From positions 806,001 through 870,000 of the forward strand of contig CAVTWY010000004.1 in NCBI GenBank assembly GCA_963738575.1: DNA of 64,000 nucleotides, given 5' to 3'. Within the stretch, counting starts at the first letter, position 1; every line of letters starts with the position of its first letter. This document shows positions 58,201-64,000 of this stretch, piece by piece. Source of the DNA: CAVTWY01 sp963738575 (GTDB lineage Bacteria > Pseudomonadota > Gammaproteobacteria > Burkholderiales > Burkholderiaceae_C). Both the position numbers and the translations under genes were made by a program. Below the pieces are notes generated by a model that was not told the DNA's origin, did no database searches, and saw only the letters and a list, made by a program, of their open reading frames with translations.

Positions 58201-60426
58201 AAGCTCATCACTCGGTATAACCCGCTAACGGGAGAGCCCAACAGTCATGGCCTCGCGGATGGACGTGAATTGCACATCGAGCGTGATAAGGAGCGTGACG
58301 CAGCGCGTGGCACAAACAGCGGCGTCATCAAGTCGATGACGCTCAAGGCTGCAGCGTCGTGGTGGCAGCCGTGGAAGCCAGGCTGGAGGTTCAGCGCGCT
58401 GTTCGAGGGCAACCTGCATGACGACCGCATCGTGCTTGAAGACGTTGCTGCCCACCCCTTCAACGGTCTCACGCGCTGGCGACATGGCAATGGCGTTCAG
58501 ACGACGAAGGGCTTTGATCTCGCCGGACGACAAACCTCATTAAACACGGGCGCTCCGAAAGTACCCATTCACGCGCAAAGCATAGGATACGAGGTGGGCC
58601 CACGCGTGCGCGTGATCAAGGACCAAGCAACAAGCCAGTCGAGCCGCTTCGAGTACGACGGTTTCGGCAGGCTCATGAATCCAGCGGCACCCAAGTTTCA
58701 GCGCACGACGTTTTCATCGACGGGGAATCAGTCTCCATCGTCGACCTCAATCTCAGCACAGACCGATGCTTCGCGAGCCAAGGGGTCGATCGACACGCTC
58801 GGACGCGTCGCTAGCGACGAAACCTATCGCTACAGTTATGACGCCAACGGCCAGCTCGCCGAAGTGCACACGCATCAAGCGCAAGGCAACCGCCTCGTTG
58901 CACGCTATCGCTACAACAGCGCTTGGCAGCGCGTGAGCAAGACAGTGTTTGCCGCATCAGACTCGAGCACTACCTACTTCCTCTGGTACCGCGGGGCGCT
59001 GGTTGCGGAGTTCACTGAGAAGGCAGGAAGGCCACGCATTGATGTGCAATACCTCTATCTACGTGAGGGCAATCGATCAACGCCAATCGCTAAGCTCGAA
59101 ACCGCACGTGCCGACGGCAACACGTCGGGCAAGGCAAGGATGTTGGCTGTGCACGCCGACCATCGTGGGCAACCGATTGCCATGAGCGACGAACGGCAGT
59201 CAATCGTCTGGCGAAGCCAGGTGACCGTGCACGACAATGCTTGGGGACAGATGCGCATAGGGGTCCACGCACCCACTCACGAGCGCTCGAACAACCTTCC
59301 AGATCCTCAACAAACTGTCATGAACCTGAGCCTACCGGGACAGTACCGCGACGCTGAGACCGGTTTGCATGACAACTGGCACCGCTCCTACGACCCAAGT
59401 ACAGGGCGCTACTTGCAACCCGATCCGCTCGGTTACCCCGATGGCCACGATCCGTACAGCTACGTCAATGGTGACCCAGTCAACAAGATCGATCCGACGG
59501 GGCTTTACGAAGAAGACGTGCACTATTACATGACGCTCTTCTTGGCGTTGGCTGCAGGGTTAAGCCTTGAGGATGCGAAGATTACGGCGCTTGCAGCTCA
59601 GTACATTGATGATAATCCGCTAACCCGACCACTGGACTCAACATCAGTCGGTACAACCCTTGCGTCAATGTTTAGGAATCACCAACAACTGCTGCTGTAC
59701 CATTTCACGCTGGCCAATCCACAGGGTGCGACGCTCACGCAATACAACAACAGCAACGTCAACTCAGTGGTAGGGAACCTTAGCCCGCAGTTAAACAACT
59801 TGCGCAATGCGGCGCTCCGGGCGCCTCAGCGCTGCACCAGGTTTCAGTTTTTGGGTGAGTTCATTCATGCGTACGCAGACACGTTTGGGCACCGCAATGA
59901 AGGGAACTTGCCTTATGACGCAATCAGGTTGGGTGTGGGGCTGGGTCATGGACTGGCTGGACATGAACCAGACTACACGTACAACGCCGGCTTGTGGACC
60001 GTACGCGAGGCAAGGGCGCTTTCGATGGAGCGAGCTGTGTATCAGCAGCTAAGGGGCTTCCCGGGAGGGCCCGGAGTGACGAGAGGAGCAGGCGTCGAGT
60101 TTTCGAGCATCGAGTCAACCTTGACAACGTTTAACGCAATTCAAGAAAGTGGACTGAATGCGACCCGCAAGATTCGGTTGTTGCAAGACGAAATCAACCG
60201 GATGATTTCCAACTCACTGATTGCGCTTAGGTCCCCTCAGGGGGAAGCGGTGTCAAGTGTAGACTTAACAAGAAGTTTTCTATTTGATAATGGAGCTGTA
60301 GGACTTCGGTATAACGAGGACCTAGCAAGAACAAACAGAAACAATTACTTATCGGGTCACGGGCTTACCGAGTTCGACTACCCCGGGATTTGTTTGGCGC
60401 ACGGCACAAGATGTCGCCCACTATGA
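55279..60426 (+). CDS. Sec-exported Rhs/YD-repeat protein with probable DUF6765/phospholipase C-like tip
   Basis: 1715 residues, complete. Signal peptide (RLIAAVLLSVAATLSSSPAQAQ). Residues 55-110 form the DUF6531 start of Rhs proteins (GNPINLATGNKYQEEVDLAP). Many YD repeats follow (YDEQGVLTTTTATDEQGR, YDAQGRVGAVADASGRY). The core ends GQYRDAETGLHDNWHRSYDP, then KIDPTGL at about residue 1404. The 305-residue tip begins EEDVHYYMTLFLALAAGLSL, AAQYIDDN, and later has FLGEFIHAYADTFGHRNEGN and GHGLAGHEPDY: spaced His/Asp like DUF6765 proteins, relatives of zinc phospholipase C. It follows the Tad genes by 89 bases and overlaps the next gene by four. Confidence 0.85.
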   Translation: MVMTHLTTKFERLIAAVLLSVAATLSSSPAQAQCNGGPTSPCGSSNTSASTSSTSVGAGNPINLATGNKYQEEVDLAPLPGVLGLEIVRHYNSAYAGAQHAPGLVGRGWRLSYEAFLQLGREGGATGADTPRAVLTVSQADGSEVGLRRSERDANVYVAQDRSLGKLEVKEEANRAKTTYVWHWPATAERLGRQLTFNAHGKLTRMQQADGHAVSLEYEEAGMRRLTSVTDASGRRMTLQYPARFSPNEFQGVQHIDTPVGRYSYRYTEGRQRAQIANISSVTQPDGSRREYHHEAAKQPLLLTGISVREAPSTTSTPTSSTLPSLTRISSYAYDELGQAIASVRGVMPATVMQVTEGKPLTQAEAESSPEFVRVTKFVPPSSLKEGVTEIVNGVGQRTRYTTALIGGQARLTGSLGPGCAQCPPVNTKWGYDEQGVLTTTTATDEQGRGLYAQVRTLDAQGRVVAIQERWFVTEAGKNNKLSKIAATRLKERAAYEGESRQPSLIARPSVVAAGKEHVIRMAYNAMGQLQSMTEEGYSPIDERGEPKSSPIKRTTNYAYTSTQGKSLLTAIDGPLPNGAKQTPEDSDITVMAWDNQGNTVVAVTAPMNQMTRYTHDEAGRIRWANHPNATDTHWHYARSEARRPSAIVRAGVAKGFAYDAQGRVGAVADASGRYITLHYDTANRLHTVRDAQGFTQTIQRDAEGKVLRAGMHEPNQDKPMRAAYRFYDEQQRLKASLLPDGRLSTWRYDDTPQGRGRLVEHIDGDDVWSQWRYGSQGASEVVSRLDLTPDGLARMSVSEMGLVRGGVFGAPSQEARLPVAEVKSSRSTEQHATRMTSLNPTIPTQAAILASNPTTAVRDDFDRTVAQWTPDHGSRFIVHDAGGRVVLQRRLGTDARLVQTIEQDHDVAGRLTERRIKDSTNALQETVRLAWEGPQLRLIEDGAQVQAFEYEQGRTLTTTTTIKTPEGKLLAPIKLITRYNPLTGEPNSHGLADGRELHIERDKERDAARGTNSGVIKSMTLKAAASWWQPWKPGWRFSALFEGNLHDDRIVLEDVAAHPFNGLTRWRHGNGVQTTKGFDLAGRQTSLNTGAPKVPIHAQSIGYEVGPRVRVIKDQATSQSSRFEYDGFGRLMNPAAPKFQRTTFSSTGNQSPSSTSISAQTDASRAKGSIDTLGRVASDETYRYSYDANGQLAEVHTHQAQGNRLVARYRYNSAWQRVSKTVFAASDSSTTYFLWYRGALVAEFTEKAGRPRIDVQYLYLREGNRSTPIAKLETARADGNTSGKARMLAVHADHRGQPIAMSDERQSIVWRSQVTVHDNAWGQMRIGVHAPTHERSNNLPDPQQTVMNLSLPGQYRDAETGLHDNWHRSYDPSTGRYLQPDPLGYPDGHDPYSYVNGDPVNKIDPTGLYEEDVHYYMTLFLALAAGLSLEDAKITALAAQYIDDNPLTRPLDSTSVGTTLASMFRNHQQLLLYHFTLANPQGATLTQYNNSNVNSVVGNLSPQLNNLRNAALRAPQRCTRFQFLGEFIHAYADTFGHRNEGNLPYDAIRLGVGLGHGLAGHEPDYTYNAGLWTVREARALSMERAVYQQLRGFPGGPGVTRGAGVEFSSIESTLTTFNAIQESGLNATRKIRLLQDEINRMISNSLIALRSPQGEAVSSVDLTRSFLFDNGAVGLRYNEDLARTNRNNYLSGHGLTEFDYPGICLAHGTRCRPL

Positions 60427-61583
60427 ATACGGGTTCGACCAATTCTCGTTGGCATTTTGCGAGCAACTTGCCTCGCAAGATTTTTCTACTGTTCGCAGTG
60501 CTTCCAGAAGTAGTATTTTCAGCAAGCCTTTTATATCATCCGCCAGACACTTCTTTCCGCATGCCCCCAAGTGAATGGGCGGGTGCATCTGCCAAAGAGA
60601 TCAATTACGGTAGACGCCTTGAGGGACAAGTGCGACGCGAGGGGTGTGAGCCGATTTTTTACAATGGTGGATTTCACTCAATTCGGGCGTCTGCATCGGG
60701 CAGTGGCCGCGCTTGCCTTATTCACGATTTAACTCAACGCAAGGGCTTTGTGATCAGTGAGTCGTTTACCACGCCAGTCACAAGTCCTCGATGGAACGAA
60801 GGTGTCCTCCGGTTCTTTTTGCCCGAGAATGTCAAGGCAGGGAACCTAACGATCGACATGCTAGGCCATTTGGTCTCAACCGATCCGTTCAAGAATCTCA
60901 CGGGTGTTGTGTCAGATGGCATGTCGTTTGCTGATGCTAGGAAGACAGGTCGGGTACGCCAAGAGGTGCGCAACGGTGTGGTGGTGACGTCGGGTTCGAA
61001 GTCGATGTCAGTGTTCATGGTGGCTCCACTTACTGGGCGTTGGAACGACCCGGACACCATGGCGTTCCCAAAAGGTCACGTCGCGGAAAACGAGCCCTTC
61101 AATGCCGCCAACGAGCCGGGCTTTGGCCGGGGCTCAAACACGCGAATTGGCTACCCCGTGATGGCGCAGTACGTCGTCGATTCGATGAAAATCTGGTCGC
61201 AAGGCAGGGCGGTGGTGATGGCAGGCGTTGGTAACGAGTTGCGCAATAGCGAGATTCATGTGGATGGTGACACGGCCGTCACCCTTTACGGCCCTGGTAC
61301 GGTGGTTGAGGGGAACACGTTCTACGTGTATTTGTCTCATTCAACGATGTCGCCTGCGGATCGACTTCCAGCCATCTTGAAACTGCGCGACGCAAACGGG
61401 GCGATCGTTCGCAACAACAAGTTCATCGTCAAGTCGGTGCTACCGCTCAAGGCTGCGGCGGCGATCAATTTGCTCGAGTCCACGGATGTGGTGATCGAGG
61501 GAAACGAAACGACAGGTGTGCAATTGCTTGTGCGAAAAGACGCGAAGTCGAATGCGACTGAGCGAGGCAATGTGAGCAAGTAG
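60423..61583 (+). CDS. Exported beta-helix-like protein coupled to the Rhs gene; possible immunity or partner
   Basis: 386 residues from ATG 60423, overlapping the Rhs stop as ATGA. N-terminal hydrophobic segment (IFLLFAVLPEVVFSASLL) suggests export. The mature domain is beta-rich; its C-terminal third has short turns typical of right-handed beta-helix proteins (GAIVRNNKFIVKSVLP, STDVVIEGNETTGVQ). I cannot name the family. Its strict coupling to a Rhs gene with a lipase-like tip, and its extracytoplasmic location, fit an immunity role; a surface partner or second effector is also possible. Confidence 0.6.
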   Translation: MNTGSTNSRWHFASNLPRKIFLLFAVLPEVVFSASLLYHPPDTSFRMPPSEWAGASAKEINYGRRLEGQVRREGCEPIFYNGGFHSIRASASGSGRACLIHDLTQRKGFVISESFTTPVTSPRWNEGVLRFFLPENVKAGNLTIDMLGHLVSTDPFKNLTGVVSDGMSFADARKTGRVRQEVRNGVVVTSGSKSMSVFMVAPLTGRWNDPDTMAFPKGHVAENEPFNAANEPGFGRGSNTRIGYPVMAQYVVDSMKIWSQGRAVVMAGVGNELRNSEIHVDGDTAVTLYGPGTVVEGNTFYVYLSHSTMSPADRLPAILKLRDANGAIVRNNKFIVKSVLPLKAAAAINLLESTDVVIEGNETTGVQLLVRKDAKSNATERGNVSK

Positions 61584-61608
61584 GGCCCTTCATTCTGCGT
61601 CCAACGCG

Positions 61609-61701
61609 ATGAGCCATCGTATTGCTTCAAAGTGCGTCGCGTTCGCGCTTGCAGGATTGATGGCGTTCCTCGTTATCGCGCCAGCCCTTGGGCTAACATG
61701 A
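61609..61701 (+). CDS. Possible small hydrophobic peptide
   Basis: 30 residues (MSHRIASKCVAFALAGLMAF, then LVIAPALGLT), like a lone signal peptide or small membrane peptide, in the gap between the beta-helix protein and the next membrane protein. No clear binding site. It may be noncoding. Confidence 0.25.
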   Translation: MSHRIASKCVAFALAGLMAFLVIAPALGLT

Positions 61702-61710
61702 CGCGGCGGA

Positions 61711-62334
61711 ATGACAAGCCGTCGCCAATTACTTGACTTTAAGCGCAGCGCTATAGCCCCTTTGATGCCACCCAGCGCCCTTACAGCTTGGTTAACCAGC
61801 CCACGCAGCCGATGGGCCTCTTTTGCTTGGGGCGCTGCCGAAGCTTCATTCTTCTTTTTGGTGCCCGACATTCTGCTTTCGTACGTGGCGCTCATGGCGC
61901 CGCGGCGCATGTGGGGGCACTTGGCAGCGGCCATGGCTGGGGCGTTGATCGTTGGGGCTTTGATGTTTCAGTGGTCTGCCAGCACGCAGCATGCCCGCGC
62001 GCTGGTGGCCGAGGTGCCCCGGGTCGCGCCGTGGATGTTTACTCAAGCTGATGATCACTTTCGCGCCCACGGCGCCTTGGGCGCGGTGTTGGGCCCCGCG
62101 CGGGGCATTCCGTACAAGATCTACGCCGTGCAGGCGCCTGAACACGCGATCACCCTCGGGTCTTTTGTGGCCGCGTCGGTGCCGGCCCGCTTGTGGCGCA
62201 TGCTGGCCACGGTTTTGGTGTTTGCCGGTATTGGTATGGTGCTTCGAAAGTTTGGCAAGATGAGGTGGGCGTTGCCGTTGCACGTTGTTTTCTGGGTAGG
62301 CTCAGTCACAGCGTATTGGCTCAGCATCGGGTAG
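61711..62334 (+). CDS. Polytopic membrane protein, possibly YqaA/DedA-like
   Basis: 207 residues with about four membrane helices (SFAWGAAEASFFFLVPDILL, LAAAMAGALIVGALMFQW, LGSFVAASVPARLWRMLATV, ALPLHVVFWVGSVTAYW). The overall layout recalls YqaA/SNARE-associated family proteins, but no decisive motif is seen. It is followed 5 bases later by the phosphatidyltransferase gene, suggesting a lipid-related operon role. Confidence 0.6.
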   Translation: MTSRRQLLDFKRSAIAPLMPPSALTAWLTSPRSRWASFAWGAAEASFFFLVPDILLSYVALMAPRRMWGHLAAAMAGALIVGALMFQWSASTQHARALVAEVPRVAPWMFTQADDHFRAHGALGAVLGPARGIPYKIYAVQAPEHAITLGSFVAASVPARLWRMLATVLVFAGIGMVLRKFGKMRWALPLHVVFWVGSVTAYWLSIG

Positions 62335-62339
62335 GGCGC

Positions 62340-62954
62340 ATGGCTTTTTCGGTCTACCAAATCAAGCCGCGGTTTCAGCAACTGCTGCGCCCCTTGGTGC
62401 GGTGGCTCCACCGTGCTGGTGTTACGGCCAACGCCGTGTCCTTGTTCGCCTGCGCGGTGTCTTGCCTGGTGGGTGTGGTGGTGTGGCACTGGGCCTCGTG
62501 GCGCTGGGTGTTTGCGCTTGTGCCTGTGTGGATGCTGGTGCGCATGGCCTTAAACGCCATGGACGGCATGCTGGCCCGCGAGTTTGGGCAGCAGTCGTCG
62601 CTGGGGGGTTTTTTGAACGAAGTTACCGACGTGATTGCCGATGCGGCATTGATCCTTCCTTTCATGGCGCTTGCTGGGTTTAGCCCTGCGCTGGTGGTGG
62701 CCGTGTGCCTGGGCGCCTGGTTGACCGAATACGTGGGGGTTGTGGCGGTTGCCGTGGGCGCCAAGCGGCGCTACGACGGCCCCATGGGCAAGAGCGACCG
62801 CGCGGTGGTGTTTGGCGTGTTGGCGCTGTTGGTGGCGCTGGGCATTTCGCTGCAAGCCTTTGGGCCATGGATTTTGTGGGGCTTGCTGGCCGCGCTGGCA
62901 TGGACGGTTGTTAACCGCGTGCGCATGGCGTTGCAAGAAGTGGGCAAAGTGTGA
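62340..62954 (+). CDS. CDP-alcohol phosphatidyltransferase, YnbA-like variant
   Basis: 204 residues, several membrane helices. The active-site region reads NAMDGMLAREFGQQ and GGFLNEVTDVIAD, against the usual D-x2-DG-x2-AR-x8-G-x3-D-x3-D: the first Asp and one of the two late Asp are Asn here, as in the YnbA-type subgroup as I remember it. It would join a CDP-activated lipid to an alcohol in the inner membrane; the substrate is unknown. An acyltransferase and a CDP-diglyceride synthase-like gene follow, which could supply its lipid donor. Confidence 0.85.
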   Translation: MAFSVYQIKPRFQQLLRPLVRWLHRAGVTANAVSLFACAVSCLVGVVVWHWASWRWVFALVPVWMLVRMALNAMDGMLAREFGQQSSLGGFLNEVTDVIADAALILPFMALAGFSPALVVAVCLGAWLTEYVGVVAVAVGAKRRYDGPMGKSDRAVVFGVLALLVALGISLQAFGPWILWGLLAALAWTVVNRVRMALQEVGKV

Positions 62955-63583
62955 TTGACAAGCTAACGGCTAGATTGGTCGTCACTTTTGCGCGCCTGCT
63001 CACAGGCTTGCGTGTGCGCTGGATGGACGGTGCCCTCAAAGCCGAGCACACCATCTTTGTGGCCAACCACAGCAGCCACGGCGACTTTGTGCTGGTGTGG
63101 GCAGCGCTGCCGCCCGACTTGCGCGTGCGCACACGCCCAGTGGCGGCGGCCGACTATTGGTCGGGCGCGGGGCTCAAGGGGTTTTTGGCGGGCAAGGTTT
63201 TCAGGGCGGTGCTGATTGACCGCTTGGGCGGTGGTGAGGGCCCGCGCCCCATGCAAGTGATGAACGAGGCGCTGTCCTTGGGTGACAACCTCATTCTCTT
63301 TCCCGAAGGCACACGCAACACCGGCGACGACGTGTTGCTGCCGCTCAAGCGCGGTGTGTACGAGCTGTCCAAAGCCCATCCGCAGGCCAAGGTGGTGCCG
63401 GCGTGGATCGAGAACCTGCGCCGGGTGCTGCCCAAGGGGTCGATCGTGCCGGTGCCGCTGGCTTGCACGGTGAGTTTTGGGGCGTCGCTGCCCGTGTTGC
63501 CCGACGAGCCCGCCGACGCTTATCTGGAAAGGCTTCGTCAAGCCATGTTGGCGTGCCGACCCAGCTCGACCATCGACGAATGA
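62951..63583 (+). CDS. PlsC-type 1-acylglycerol-3-phosphate acyltransferase
   Basis: 210 residues from GTG 62951, overlapping the previous stop. The HxxxxD catalytic motif is NHSSHGD (about residue 39), and the second motif FPEGTRNTGDD (about 117). It should acylate lysophosphatidic acid or a related lysolipid at the inner membrane. An FAVANHS-like start and one N-terminal hydrophobic stretch fit the family. Its length is a little short for PlsC but the four motifs are present. Confidence 0.88.
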   Translation: MIDKLTARLVVTFARLLTGLRVRWMDGALKAEHTIFVANHSSHGDFVLVWAALPPDLRVRTRPVAAADYWSGAGLKGFLAGKVFRAVLIDRLGGGEGPRPMQVMNEALSLGDNLILFPEGTRNTGDDVLLPLKRGVYELSKAHPQAKVVPAWIENLRRVLPKGSIVPVPLACTVSFGASLPVLPDEPADAYLERLRQAMLACRPSSTIDE

Positions 63584-63622
63584 AGCAACACCGACCCCCA
63601 CGCACCGCTGGACGACCCCGCC

Positions 63623-64000
63623 ATGTTTGAAAACTGGACCGAGCAGAGCGTTCTTACCGCCAAGCTTTTTTCTGGCATTGCGGCCGTGTTGGTGTTGGCG
63701 TCGTCGATCGCGTGGGTGTTGCGTTGGCGTGTGGCCAAGGGCCAGCCGCACAGCGTCATCGACAACCTGGTGGCGCGCATCAACGCTTGGTGGGTGATGG
63801 TGGGTGCCATTGGCACGTCGTTCATGTTTGGCAAGGTCGGCGTGGTGATGCTGTTTTTCTTCATCAGCTTTTACGCCCTGCGCGAGTACCTCACGCTGAG
63901 CTACAGCAGGCGTGGCGACCACCTGGCCATGGCGGCTTGCTTTTTTGTTGGTCTGCCGGCGCAGTACTACCTGGTGGGCATTGAGTACTACGGGCTCTAC
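63623..64000 (+). CDS. Phosphatidate cytidylyltransferase-like (CdsA/YnbB) protein, N-terminal part; runs off the window
   Basis: 126 residues seen (MFENWTEQSVLTAKLFSGIA onward). Three membrane helices (IAAVLVLASSIAWVL, MVGAIGTSFMFGKVGVVMLF, ACFFVGLPAQYYLVG) and the conserved FISFYALREYLTL, typical of CdsA/YnbB. The C-terminal catalytic signature lies beyond the window. With the two genes before it, it makes a YnbA/YnbB-like lipid synthesis set. Confidence 0.85.
   Translation, partial: MFENWTEQSVLTAKLFSGIAAVLVLASSIAWVLRWRVAKGQPHSVIDNLVARINAWWVMVGAIGTSFMFGKVGVVMLFFFISFYALREYLTLSYSRRGDHLAMAACFFVGLPAQYYLVGIEYYGLY

Noticed and set aside
1..64000. CRISPR arrays, rRNA, tRNA or complete insertion sequences
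   Set aside because: No regularly spaced direct repeats, no rRNA or tRNA-like sequence and no transposase gene were recognised, despite the clear signs of rearrangement in the first 13 kb.

Overview
The window looks like a high-GC betaproteobacterial chromosome, order Burkholderiales and most likely family Comamonadaceae. Support comes from the layout and sequence of the long ribosomal-protein run, the proline/glycine-rich tail on S3, and the rest of the gene content. The assignment rests on gene order and protein families only. No rRNA or tRNA gene and no CRISPR array was seen.

Layout. (1) 1-2.1 kb, minus: the 3' part of a pilus/type II-secretion-like operon (PilO/GspM-like, PilP/GspC-like, secretin), cut by the window edge. 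(2) 2.1-12.9 kb: an accessory island holding two 5'-truncated Rhs genes that share about 1.1 kb of nearly identical core, each with its own C-terminal toxin tip and immunity gene; one orphan tip/immunity pair; a tiny third rhs scrap inside a dead PIN toxin gene; a DUF2281/PemK pair; a VapBC pair with a double-palindrome operator; a lone PIN protein; and a broken Eco29kI-type restriction-modification locus. (3) 13.2-33.4 kb, plus: the str, S10, spc and alpha ribosomal operons (rpsL to rplQ), including fusA, tuf, secY and rpoA, ending in a strong hairpin terminator. A peroxiredoxin gene and two REP-like palindromes lie within it. (4) 33.8-42.0 kb: an AbiEi-like/Fic fusion protein, a YidB-like protein, an arsenic cluster (arsR-arsI-arsC-aqpS plus gene relics), a two-gene molybdenum hydroxylase with an N-terminal export signal, and msrA. 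(5) 42.7-61.6 kb, plus: a Tad/Flp pilus cluster (two Flp-like pilins, TadE/TadG-like minor pilins, CpaB, CpaC secretin, FHA-CpaF ATPase, TadB, TadC, a DUF192-TadE fusion). It is followed directly by a complete, Sec-exported 1715-residue Rhs protein with a probable DUF6765/phospholipase-like tip and a translationally coupled beta-helix-like exported protein. (6) 61.7-64.0 kb, plus: membrane-lipid genes (CDP-alcohol phosphatidyltransferase, PlsC-type acyltransferase, CdsA-like cytidylyltransferase).

How the parts work together. The Tad genes encode a secretin pore, an ATPase motor, two inner-membrane platform proteins and several class IVb prepilin-like substrates with a G/x4E processing site. 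The prepilin peptidase, TadZ and TadD are not in the window. The Rhs protein at the end of this cluster could be a surface or secreted effector made together with the pilus; this is an inference. The arsenic genes suggest arsenate reduction followed by arsenite exit through an aquaglyceroporin rather than a pump.

Sequence quality. rpsQ, rplF, rplO, secY and the molybdenum hydroxylase gene each carry what looks like a single inserted base, and a dead PIN gene carries two. Four of these genes are normally essential, so insertion errors in the assembly are the simplest explanation.
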